Origin: Peribacillus kribbensis DSM 17871
GTDB taxonomy: Bacteria; Bacillota; Bacilli; Bacillales; DSM-1321
DNA length: 61,176 bases
Direction of reading: 5' to 3'
Assembly: GCF_000430765.1 (NCBI RefSeq)
Contig: NZ_KE387238.1
Span: forward strand, 357,185-418,360
The notes under the pieces were generated by a model that was not told where the DNA came from, made no database searches, and worked only from the letters and a program-made list of their open reading frames with translations. The first letter of the stretch is position 1; each line of letters opens with the position of its first letter. Positions 28,252 to 35,835 of this stretch are shown here, piece by piece. Both the position numbers and the translations under genes were made by a program.

Positions 28252-28834
28252 GAATATCCCTCCTGTTTACCATTTCTACAAAGTTTTGAACCATTTCTTT
28301 TCCGTATTCTGTAGCAATTGATTCTGGGTGGAATTGGAGCCCGATCACTTGATGGTCTTTATGGCGGACAGCCATAACCGCACCATCATCGGCTGCTTCT
28401 GCTGTTATTTCAAGACATTCCGGTAAATTTGTACGGTCCACCAGCAGGGAGTGATATCTCATCACTGTAATTCCGTTTTTGACATTTTGGAAAATACCCT
28501 CTCCAAGATGTGTGATCACCGATGTTTTGCCATGCTTGACGGCCCTGGCCTTTTTGACAATGCCTCCATATGCTTCGCCTATTACTTGATGGCCCAGGCA
28601 GATTCCAAGAATCGGGATTCTGGATGAAAACTCCTTAACAAGCTGCAGGCAGATTCCTGCGGTGTGCGGGTTTCCAGGACCGGGAGATAAAATGATTCCT
28701 TTTGGATTCAGCCTGTTTATATCTTGAATGGTCAGCTCATCATTTCTTTTGACCAGAATTTCCTGTCCTTCTTCCTTTAACATTTGATACAAGTTATACG
28801 TAAAGGAATCGTAATTATCAATTAGTAAAATCAT
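28232..28834 (-). CDS. trpG: Anthranilate synthase component II (glutamine amidotransferase)
   Basis: A 200-residue class I glutamine amidotransferase supplying ammonia to TrpE. The nucleophile Cys is in GICLGHQ and the His/Glu pair in LQFHPESI. In B. subtilis this gene (shared with folate synthesis) lies outside the trp operon; here it sits between trpE and trpD and overlaps trpE by 4 bases. It may still serve PabB if no other copy exists. Confidence 0.96.
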   Translation of the reverse strand: MILLIDNYDSFTYNLYQMLKEEGQEILVKRNDELTIQDINRLNPKGIILSPGPGNPHTAGICLQLVKEFSSRIPILGICLGHQVIGEAYGGIVKKARAVKHGKTSVITHLGEGIFQNVKNGITVMRYHSLLVDRTNLPECLEITAEAADDGAVMAVRHKDHQVIGLQFHPESIATEYGKEMVQNFVEMVNRRDIREKVPN

Positions 28835-30207
28835 CTTACCGCCTCCATTAGTCCGCTTGCCTTATGAAGCGTTTCTTCCCATTCCTTCTCAGGTATGGAA
28901 TCGTGTACAATGCCTGCTCCTGCCTGCAGATAAGCGTGGCCGCCTGAGAAAACGAGCGTGCGGATGGTCAGTGCCAGGTCGAGCGTCCCATCAAAGGTAA
29001 AATAGCCGATGCCCCCTGCATATGCCCCTCTTCTGGTTGTCTCCAAATCATTGATCAGCTGCATGGCCCTTATCTTTGGTGCGCCTGAAACAGTACCGGC
29101 GGGCAGACAGGAAGGAACGGCATCCAGGAAGTGGACCTGTTTATCCAGGGTTCCCTCTACATCGGAGACCAGGTGCATCACATTTACATACTTTTCAATC
29201 TCCATCAGTCTTGTTACTTTCACAGATGAAGTCTCACTAATCTTTCCAAGGTCATTTCTTGCTAAGTCAACGAGCATATAATGCTCAGCCCTTTCCTTTT
29301 CGTCCTCTAGAAGCTCCCTGGCAAGGTCATCATCCAGAACAGGACTTTTGCCTCTTGGCCTTGTACCTGCAATCGGATTGGATAAAATCTTGTTTTCCTT
29401 CACGGTAACAAGCCGTTCGGGTGAACTTCCCGCAATCTGATAAGCTCCAAAGTCCATATAGAAACGGTAGGCTGACTGATTATACGTGCACAGCTTAATA
29501 AAATAGTCGAAAGGATCTCCCTGATAACCACTCTTGAGCCGGTGTGAAAGGACAGCCTGGAAGATATCGCCCTCCAAAATGTGATGCTTCAGGGTTTCGA
29601 CCGACTTAATAAAGTCTGCTTTTCCCGTATCGGATACAAAACCGAAAAATTGGAAATCTTCTGCATTTTCTTTTTGCGGCAAAGCCTCAATCTCTTCGAT
29701 TCTTTGGTTCAGCAGACTGTCTGCCTCTGCTTGTGAAAGAGCATGATCATAATCCAAAAGGTAGTAAGCAGCTTCCTTGTTTTCGTTTATAATCAAGAAT
29801 TCAGAGTGGAAAAGGAAATACGTATCATAGACTCCCAGGTCATCAGCCTTTTCCTGGCCTATGCTTTCCAGGCTGCGGATCATATCATAGCTGAAATACC
29901 CGATCGCTTTCGCTATTCCGCCTGGCTCACTTCTGTACCTGTCTGTCATCTCTTTTAGGATCTGAATGGGATCGCCCGCAAGGACCTCAGTCCTTCCTTT
30001 TTGTATCCTTTCTGTCCGCCCCTCCCTAGAGCGGATTTGGATGGCAGGATTAAATCCAATCATCGTCTGTGTTCCACCTTTATCCCCCGGAAACATCAGA
30101 TATGCTTTGCAGCTGCCAGCGAGGCCTGCGTATACAGATTGTGCATCAACCGGGGAACTTAATGTCCTTTTGTATACCTTCAATGAATTCGTACAATTAA
30201 CAGCCAA
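28831..30207 (-). CDS. trpE: Anthranilate synthase component I
   Basis: A 458-residue chorismate-using enzyme, first step of tryptophan synthesis. The catalytic domain is well kept: GSSPERLV, NPIAGTRPRG, HYMLVDLARND and SCLPAGTVSGAPK. It is shorter than many TrpE proteins (about 500). The usual Trp feedback-binding marks are not seen: the LLES segment is replaced by AYLMFPGDKGG and the PSPYM segment by QSAYRF. Start is TTG at 30207 with AAGAGGG upstream. Operon context and partner trpG support TrpE over PabB. Confidence 0.9.
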   Translation of the reverse strand: MAVNCTNSLKVYKRTLSSPVDAQSVYAGLAGSCKAYLMFPGDKGGTQTMIGFNPAIQIRSREGRTERIQKGRTEVLAGDPIQILKEMTDRYRSEPGGIAKAIGYFSYDMIRSLESIGQEKADDLGVYDTYFLFHSEFLIINENKEAAYYLLDYDHALSQAEADSLLNQRIEEIEALPQKENAEDFQFFGFVSDTGKADFIKSVETLKHHILEGDIFQAVLSHRLKSGYQGDPFDYFIKLCTYNQSAYRFYMDFGAYQIAGSSPERLVTVKENKILSNPIAGTRPRGKSPVLDDDLARELLEDEKERAEHYMLVDLARNDLGKISETSSVKVTRLMEIEKYVNVMHLVSDVEGTLDKQVHFLDAVPSCLPAGTVSGAPKIRAMQLINDLETTRRGAYAGGIGYFTFDGTLDLALTIRTLVFSGGHAYLQAGAGIVHDSIPEKEWEETLHKASGLMEAVR

Positions 30208-30245
30208 TTAAATCCCTCTTTCCTGATTCTTTGTCAGTGTGTGTA

Positions 30246-30545
30246 AAATAAAAAAAGCCCTCCATAAGCCGAAGCTTATGGAGGGCGAATATTCCGCGGT
30301 GCCACCTCCGTTGGGAAATCAAAAACCTTTCCCATCTCTTCGGATACAGAAGGCTGCCCTTCGATATCCTATCCCTTTAACGGAGGAGTCCGTGTCCCTC
30401 TACTTCTCTTTCAAGGGACCTCTCGGAAGCCCATTCGCTTAAACTCCTGTACCGGTTCACACCTGCCACCGGCTCTCTGGAACATTTGTTTAAGGTACTC
30501 TTCTTCCTCAGTGATTTTGATTATACAGGGACTATCCCCGTTTTT
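30246..30545 (-). promoter_or_regulatory. T-box leader 2 (proximal), Trp-specific
   Basis: Minus-strand T-box riboswitch. It has AGAGAGCCGGTGGCAGGTG (stem I distal part), a specifier loop GAATGGGCTTC with UGG at 30433-30431, the T-box GGAGGTGGCACCGCGG (30309-30294), and a terminator of 13-bp arms (30257-30269 with 30274-30286) with a U-tract. Uncharged tRNA-Trp should let transcription enter trpE. Confidence 0.93.
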
Positions 30546-30552
30546 TGAACGC

Positions 30553-30834
30553 AAAAAGGGCCTCCCATCCTTAAAAAAAGGACGGGAAGCCCGCGGTACC
30601 ACCTTTAATTGATTGCATTGCAATCCACTCGACAGCATCAAGGCGAAATCCTGATGCCTGACTCCTTAACGCGGAGCAAACGTTAAAGCCTACTGCCTGG
30701 ATACAGGGTTCGGTTTAAAGGCTCTGAAGTCCATTCACTTAGGAAATTCACCGGTTTTCACCTGCCACCGGCTCTCTGGATCATTTCGTTTAAGCTACTA
30801 CTCTTCGTCAACGCCGTTCGATTCAGTTGATTTA
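30553..30834 (-). promoter_or_regulatory. T-box leader 1 (distal), Trp-specific
   Basis: Second T-box riboswitch upstream of and in series with leader 2. Specifier loop GAATGGACTTC with UGG at 30733-30731, the same AGAGAGCCGGTGGCAGGTG block, T-box AAAGGTGGTACCGCGG (30606-30591) and a terminator with arms at 30558-30572 and 30578-30592 followed by five U. The two specifiers are exactly 300 nt apart. Confidence 0.93.
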
Positions 30835-30840
30835 ATAAAG

Positions 30841-30869
30841 ACTATAAAACTTTATTCTGTGATTGTCAA
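30841..30869 (-). promoter_or_regulatory. trp operon promoter
   Basis: Minus strand -35 TTGACA (30869-30864), spacer 17, -10 TATAGT (30846-30841). The -35 lies only about 20 bases after the stop of the oxidoreductase gene, with no terminator between, so readthrough from that gene would also be filtered by the T-boxes. Confidence 0.8.
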
Positions 30870-30888
30870 TTATTTTATTCAAAAAGAA

Positions 30889-31824
30889 TTATTTTATTCC
30901 CGCAGAGTGCTCCACGTTTCTTTTTTCAAATTTCTGGACTGCCTGCTCACACAGCCAATGGGTCATAAGAGCATCTTCTGGTGTTATGTATATCTCTGCT
31001 TTTCCCGTCAGGAAGTCGATAAAGTTCTGAATCATGGTCCGGAACCCCCTCTTCGACAGAGTTTCTTCCCAATCATTTCCGCCTAGCTTCGTTTCATTCT
31101 TTTCCTGTATTAGGACATTTTCATTCACATTTAAAGCAATCCTTTTTCCTTCAGACCCAAATGCCTCCAGACGTTCCTCAGTGGTGCCGCTGTCACGGTT
31201 CATGATGCCGATGGCAGTTCCTTCGTCTGATACAAGCTGCATCGTCACATGAAATAATTTATTCGAAATCATTTTCCCTGTAATAATCGTTTCATTAAAA
31301 TCATAAGGATATAAATGTCTGATTGTATCCACGACATGGATAAAATCATCAAAGATAAATCTTCTCGGTGAATCCGGCAGACTGCTCCGGTTTTTTTGCA
31401 TTAATACCATATTTAGTTCAGGGGTCTCTCTTACAAATTGATAAGGAGGAGCGAATCGCCTATTAAACCCAACAGTCAGCATGAGATTTTTCTCTCTTGC
31501 CAGCTCTACCAATTTTTTGGAAGATTCATAGTCTGCCGTAATGGGCTTATCCACAAATACATGGATCCCTTTATGTAAGAGGCGTGTAACGATTTCTTTA
31601 TGTGAATCAGTGGAAGTATGCACGAATGCACCTTTGATTCCTGCTTCAAGCAGAGAATCCAGGCTTTCATGAAGATGGGACCAGCGGTATTGATTTCCTA
31701 GATTTTTCAACTTTTCCTGATTTCTTGTATAAAGATGGAACTCTGCATCCTCTATGCGGCTAAAAATGGGCAGATATGCTTTTTGGGCAATATCACCTAA
31801 GCCAATTATACCTATTTTTAACAT
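30889..31824 (-). CDS. Gfo/Idh/MocA family oxidoreductase
   Basis: About 311 residues. NAD(P)-dependent dehydrogenase: N-terminal Rossmann fold with GIIGLGDIAQKAYLP, the conserved Lys-Pro pair in VDKPIT, then a C-terminal alpha/beta domain. Related to MviM/YceM-like members rather than inositol dehydrogenases. The frame is open to 31974, but the ATG at 31824 follows GAGAGAGGG and gives the normal family start MLKIGIIG. Substrate unknown. Confidence 0.87.
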   Translation of the reverse strand: MLKIGIIGLGDIAQKAYLPIFSRIEDAEFHLYTRNQEKLKNLGNQYRWSHLHESLDSLLEAGIKGAFVHTSTDSHKEIVTRLLHKGIHVFVDKPITADYESSKKLVELAREKNLMLTVGFNRRFAPPYQFVRETPELNMVLMQKNRSSLPDSPRRFIFDDFIHVVDTIRHLYPYDFNETIITGKMISNKLFHVTMQLVSDEGTAIGIMNRDSGTTEERLEAFGSEGKRIALNVNENVLIQEKNETKLGGNDWEETLSKRGFRTMIQNFIDFLTGKAEIYITPEDALMTHWLCEQAVQKFEKRNVEHSAGIK

Positions 31825-31894
31825 GTTTTCAGCCCTCTCTCTATTAAATGGCCATTCATATGATACAATCGATAAAAGGAGTTGTGATAAAACA

Positions 31895-32098
31895 ATGTAT
31901 AACGGTAAAAAATGGGAAGAACCTCTGCCGAAAGAACAGATCGCAGTATGGGAATGCCTTTCACAGGAATGCAATGGCTGGATGAGAAAGGAATATTCAT
32001 TCCAGGAGCTTCCAGACTGCCCGCTCTGCGGCGAAAAAATGGAAGCCGGAGAACGCCTCCTGGTAAAAATCCCGCCAAATATCCAGAAAAATTCATAA
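31895..32098 (+). CDS. ydjO: Small CxxC protein, YdjO-like
   Basis: A 67-residue cytosolic protein with two cysteine pairs: WECLSQECNGWMRKEYSF and LPDCPLCGEKM. Order and spacing match the cold-inducible YdjO family of Bacillus, likely a small zinc-binding protein of unknown function. AAAGGAG lies 13 bases before the ATG, a longer gap than usual. It diverges from the oxidoreductase gene at 30889 and converges on the HicB-like gene. Confidence 0.75.
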   Translation: MYNGKKWEEPLPKEQIAVWECLSQECNGWMRKEYSFQELPDCPLCGEKMEAGERLLVKIPPNIQKNS

Positions 32099-32160
32099 CT
32101 TCATACATCTTCTCGGATTTATTATGACATACTTACTTCCTCCAGCAAAAAGATTCGAAT

Positions 32161-32216
32161 AAAAAATGAAGCAGCCTCATCCGGATTAAAGCCGGATTAT
32201 GGCTGCTTCATTTTTT
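32161..32216. terminator. Bidirectional terminator between ydjO-like and hicB-like genes
   Basis: 16-bp arms AATGAAGCAGCC/GGCTGCTTCATT extended by A and T runs on both sides. Confidence 0.85.
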
Positions 32217-32230
32217 TGTCCTTCAAAGCC

Positions 32231-32503
32231 TCATGATATTTCCCTGAATAAATCCGTATGAATATGGACGAGTACGAGCTGCTCATTGTTCTTTAAATCA
32301 AGATCCCCGGTCTGTGCTGGCCGGGGAATCTCCTTTTTTTCATCTTCGCAGAATGCAAGATAAACCCCCAGTGATTCTTCCGCAAGATTTATTGCTTCAG
32401 AAAGTGTCCTTCCTTCAGCAAAACAGCTTTCCACATCGGGAAATTTCACGAAATAACTGGTATCATTCTGCTCCACAACTCCCAAAAATTGATATTCCGC
32501 CAT
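32231..32503 (-). CDS. HicB-like protein without HicA
   Basis: A 90-residue protein with the HicB partial RNase-H-like fold: YFVKFPDVESCFAEGRTLSEAINLAEESLGVYL is the hallmark pattern, seen as FPDVESCFAEGRT. In toxin-antitoxin systems HicB neutralises the HicA mRNA interferase, but no HicA-sized gene is next to it and no DNA-binding C-terminal domain is seen. The ATG at 32503 is chosen for its GAGGAGG site. It lies 39 bases after the alpha-galactosidase stop and may be co-transcribed. Confidence 0.8.
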   Translation of the reverse strand: MAEYQFLGVVEQNDTSYFVKFPDVESCFAEGRTLSEAINLAEESLGVYLAFCEDEKKEIPRPAQTGDLDLKNNEQLVLVHIHTDLFREIS

Positions 32504-32542
32504 GATATCCGCCTCCTCTTCTGCCATTGATGCCATCAGCTG

Positions 32543-34690
32543 TTAAAAAATGGAGTTCCGCTTGTTTTGCTTTTTATAAAGCTCTCCAGCCTTTGGATAC
32601 ACCTCGAAAATCCTGCTGGTGTACCCTCCCGGAAGATAAAGCTGAAGACCTGCATTCATCAAGTAATCTCCTGATTTTATGGCAATAATTTTTTCACCAT
32701 ACGAAATGCAGTATCGTTTTTCTGCGGCCAATCCGGCTAACTTAACTCGATGCCTGGTATCAGTACTTTTTCCCTTTTTAAAAACAAATACTACACTCTT
32801 TTCTTTTTTTATATATTGAACCGAGTGAATCTGCCCTATATCATTGGATGCGCTGATCCTCAGAAGATCCCCATGCTGGATTACATCCCTGATCTTCTTG
32901 TAATAGGAAATCTTATCCCTGAGCAGTTTCAGATCATCCTCCTTGAGTTTAGATAAATTGCAGCCAATTCCCATCACTCCCGTCATCGATACATCACAGC
33001 GGAACGAGAGTGGCAGCTTCCTTTTGGTGTGTCCATTAGGGGAATCTGTCACCCATGAAGCCATCACTTTGGCAGGATACGCGAAACTGAATGCATGCTG
33101 GATGCCGATCCGGTCAAGAGCATCTGTATTATCGCTCGGCCATAATTGATCAAAGTATTGGATGGCTTCAAAATTGACCCGTCCGCCTCCTGATGCACAT
33201 CCTTCCCACATGACGGAGGGATGCTTTTCCCGAAGTCTGGAAAGCAGACGGAACACGGTCCGATTATGCTCCACCCAGATTTCCTGCCTCCTGTCTGCCG
33301 GGAGGTTTAAGGCACCCGGCTCGGAAAACGGCCGGTTCATATCCCACTTGATAAAGGAGATCTTATACCGTTCCAGCAAAGTGTCCATAATAAAAAATAA
33401 ATAATTGAATACCTCTGGCTTTGTCAGGTTTAAAACAAGCTGTGATCTGGACATGGTTGCTTCCCTGTTTTCAAAACCATAGACCCAGTCTGGGTGCATA
33501 CGGTATAAGTGGCTGTCTTTACTGACCATTTCAGGCTCAATCCATAAACCAAACTTCATTCCCAGTTCATTCACCTTTTGAATCAATGGCGCCAAACCAT
33601 CGGGGAATTTTATCTCATCCGGATACCAGTCACCCAGTCCTGAACGGGAATGATTCCGATTCTTGAACCACCCATCATCCACGACAAAAAGCTCTGTTCC
33701 CAGGGATGCGGCCTTTTCAGCCAAATCCTCCTGACTTTTAAGGTCCACATTAAACTTTACAGCTTCCCATGAATTATAAAGAACCGGACGGACTTCCCTT
33801 CTCTGATTATCCGGCAGAAGCCGATCCAGAGAGAATGTGTGCAAGGCATGTGAGGCAGCATTAAACCCATGGGCTGTATGCCCAAAGAATACCTCTGGCG
33901 TCTCAAAGCTTTTCCCTGTTTGAAGGGAAAGAAGCGAATCAAAATCATTGATTCCAAGAAGGACCCTTGTATCCCCAAATGGCCTTTGTTCTGCCACAAG
34001 CTTAAAATTCCCGCTATAGGCAAGGCATCCGAAAAAGACATCCCCAGAAAATTCCGAAGCTTCCTGATCCACCATAAAGCAGGGATTGTAGTTGTGACCG
34101 GTAATACCCTTCCTGCTTTCGAATATGGTTTTCCCGCCGGCTAGTTTCCTCCGGAATAAGTTCCCCTCATTTGCCCAGGTACCTTCTACATTGGTCAAAT
34201 AGAGCTGATCGTGCGGAAAGTTCCATTCCCCGCTATAGAATAAAGCCAGCTCAATATCCTGATCCTCTTTATTTTCGATCACCAGTTTTCTTTTAATCAT
34301 TCCATGTTCAGAATAGACCTCATAATTCACGTGAATATGTACTTTATAGAATAAATCCGAAAAATGGAGTTGCAGCTTTTCATTTTCCAGTGAAAATCCA
34401 TCAAAGATTAAACATAGATCCCTGGTTCCATCCTGGAAATGAATTTTCAGGGAGGGCTCCTTATATCTCAGCTGACCCCAGGCAGTCATTTCTTCAGGCA
34501 GAATCTCCTCCCTTCGTTCAAAGGTGGAATAATTTTTATAAACCGGGAGATCCAGATCCTCAAGATTGCTGAGCCTTTTCCCCCAATAAACATGAACTAC
34601 CTCCCCTTCCTGTGTCACATGAAAAATATAGCTGCTATCCAAAGCATCCAGCGAAATAACTCTTTGGTCACGGCTGATCCTGATTCCCAT
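32543..34690 (-). CDS. Alpha-galactosidase, glycoside hydrolase family 36
   Basis: About 715 residues, cytosolic enzyme removing alpha-1,6-galactose from melibiose or raffinose-type sugars. The nucleophile Asp is in IKWDMNRP and the acid/base Asp in LWPSDNTDALDR; WEGCASGGGR and YPDEIKFPDGL are typical of GH36. The frame is open from 34738, but the ATG at 34690 with AGGTGGG gives the usual start. It could feed galactose into the same metabolism as the mgl importer, though no gal genes are adjacent. Confidence 0.92.
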   Translation of the reverse strand: MGIRISRDQRVISLDALDSSYIFHVTQEGEVVHVYWGKRLSNLEDLDLPVYKNYSTFERREEILPEEMTAWGQLRYKEPSLKIHFQDGTRDLCLIFDGFSLENEKLQLHFSDLFYKVHIHVNYEVYSEHGMIKRKLVIENKEDQDIELALFYSGEWNFPHDQLYLTNVEGTWANEGNLFRRKLAGGKTIFESRKGITGHNYNPCFMVDQEASEFSGDVFFGCLAYSGNFKLVAEQRPFGDTRVLLGINDFDSLLSLQTGKSFETPEVFFGHTAHGFNAASHALHTFSLDRLLPDNQRREVRPVLYNSWEAVKFNVDLKSQEDLAEKAASLGTELFVVDDGWFKNRNHSRSGLGDWYPDEIKFPDGLAPLIQKVNELGMKFGLWIEPEMVSKDSHLYRMHPDWVYGFENREATMSRSQLVLNLTKPEVFNYLFFIMDTLLERYKISFIKWDMNRPFSEPGALNLPADRRQEIWVEHNRTVFRLLSRLREKHPSVMWEGCASGGGRVNFEAIQYFDQLWPSDNTDALDRIGIQHAFSFAYPAKVMASWVTDSPNGHTKRKLPLSFRCDVSMTGVMGIGCNLSKLKEDDLKLLRDKISYYKKIRDVIQHGDLLRISASNDIGQIHSVQYIKKEKSVVFVFKKGKSTDTRHRVKLAGLAAEKRYCISYGEKIIAIKSGDYLMNAGLQLYLPGGYTSRIFEVYPKAGELYKKQNKRNSIF

Positions 34691-34770
34691 TAGCCCACCT
34701 GCCCTGTTTAACTTTGTTGAACTGCCCTTTCTCCTCATTACCTGTACATTTTAATGTCCTACTTAAAGAA

Positions 34771-34790
34771 TATGCCTGTTCCCCGGCATA
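34771..34790. promoter_or_regulatory. Inverted repeat upstream of the alpha-galactosidase gene
   Basis: TATGCC-N8-GGCATA lies about 80 bases before the alpha-galactosidase start and next to a minus-strand TATTCT that could be its -10. A sugar-responsive operator is possible but unproven. Confidence 0.35.
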
Positions 34791-34817
34791 AAATCACTTA
34801 CCGTTTATGTATTTCAT

Positions 34818-34844
34818 GTTTAATTTCCTTTGCTTTGAGGAAAA
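34818..34844 (+). promoter_or_regulatory. Possible sigma-B-like promoter of dps
   Basis: GTTTAA (34818-34823), 15-base spacer, GGAAAA (34839-34844). The -35 is perfect for sigma-B; the -10 is weak against GGGTAT. Dps genes of Bacillus are often sigma-B controlled. A palindromic AGAATAATTCT at about 34864-34874 downstream is another possible regulatory site. Confidence 0.35.
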
Positions 34845-34925
34845 CATATGGAGAATAAGCAGAGAATAATTCTTGCTGCTTAAGAAAAAATAACCATTGA
34901 ACATATTTTTTGGGAGGAATAAGTC

Positions 34926-35363
34926 ATGCCGGAATTGCACAATATACTGAATCAGCAAGTAGCGAATTGGACGCTTCTCTATACAAAGCTCCATAATTAC
35001 CACTGGTATGTTAAAGGAGAGAATTTTTTCACACTGCATGTGAAATTTGAGGAGCTGTACAACGAAGCGAATCAATATGTCGATGAATTGGCGGAGAGAC
35101 TCTTGGCAATCAAAGGACGTCCTGCCGCAACCTTAAAAGAAGTATTAGAAATAGCGACCATCAAGGAGGCTGCAGGCAATGAAACCACAAATGAGATGGT
35201 TGAAAGCCTAAGCAGCGACTTTAAACAGCTGATTGATGAACTCAAACAGGGAATGGAAACAGCCCAGCAGGCGGGAGACGAAGGCACGAGCGACCTCTTT
35301 CTTGGAATTTCCGTTTCACTCGAAAAACACTTATGGATGTTCAGCACATTTTTAAACAGCTGA
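34926..35363 (+). CDS. dps: Dps-family ferritin-like DNA-protecting protein
   Basis: A 145-residue mini-ferritin forming dodecamers that store iron and shield DNA from peroxide. The ferroxidase ligands of the Dps type are visible: His in LHNYHWYVKG, and Asp/Glu in FEELYNEANQYVDELAERLLAI. GGGAGGAATAAGTC precedes the ATG. Single gene with its own terminator. Confidence 0.93.
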   Translation: MPELHNILNQQVANWTLLYTKLHNYHWYVKGENFFTLHVKFEELYNEANQYVDELAERLLAIKGRPAATLKEVLEIATIKEAAGNETTNEMVESLSSDFKQLIDELKQGMETAQQAGDEGTSDLFLGISVSLEKHLWMFSTFLNS

Positions 35364-35373
35364 TACTAGGAAG

Positions 35374-35405
35374 GCGCATGAAAAACACATCATGCGCTTT
35401 TTTTT
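35374..35405 (+). terminator. Terminator of dps
   Basis: Stem GCGCATGA/TCATGCGC followed by eight T. Confidence 0.85.
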
Positions 35406-35835
35406 AGGCAGAAAGGCAGGCTCGACATGGTTCACAGTTAGGAATATAAGAATGATTTGTTCTAGGCTCGGTTCTTATAGAGGTGAGCCTTGGATCATTC
35501 TGAGCTTGGATCATCACAAGGCTCCAGCCCTGCCTGATGGATCAGAATACAGATTTTTATTTTCTTAAGTATCCGCTGACACCAGTATTTCACCAATTTA
35601 CTATCCGCAAACCCACTCCACCATGACTTCAAACCTATTTTTTACATTTACCACTATTTACCGCCAATAATTTAGAAATAATACTTTAATAATATATTCA
35701 AATTTTCTATAATCTAGTTATATTTATATTAGATTGATAGCTACTCTATTTCAAAGTCACTCCTGTTTTTAGGCAACATTCTACCTGCCTGTAAAATGAA
35801 GGTGCGCAGGCCACCATTAAAAAGGAGATGAGTTT
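35406..35835. other. 430-base intergenic region before the FtsH-like gene
   Basis: No gene seen. From about 35485 to 35530 there is an inverted repeat (GAGCCTTG with CAAGGCTC) enclosing two direct TTGGATCAT units; the second half is AT-rich with a TATAAT near 35709. It may hold the promoter and a long leader of the FtsH-like gene. Confidence 0.4.

Noticed and set aside
30411-30641. 76-codon minus-strand frame in the trp leader
   Set aside because: It lies across the two T-box RNAs and has no ribosome binding site; the structured RNA explains the sequence.
31754-31894. Longer plus-strand frame upstream of the YdjO-like start
   Set aside because: It overlaps the oxidoreductase start in antisense and has no homology; the YdjO family begins at the ATG at 31895.
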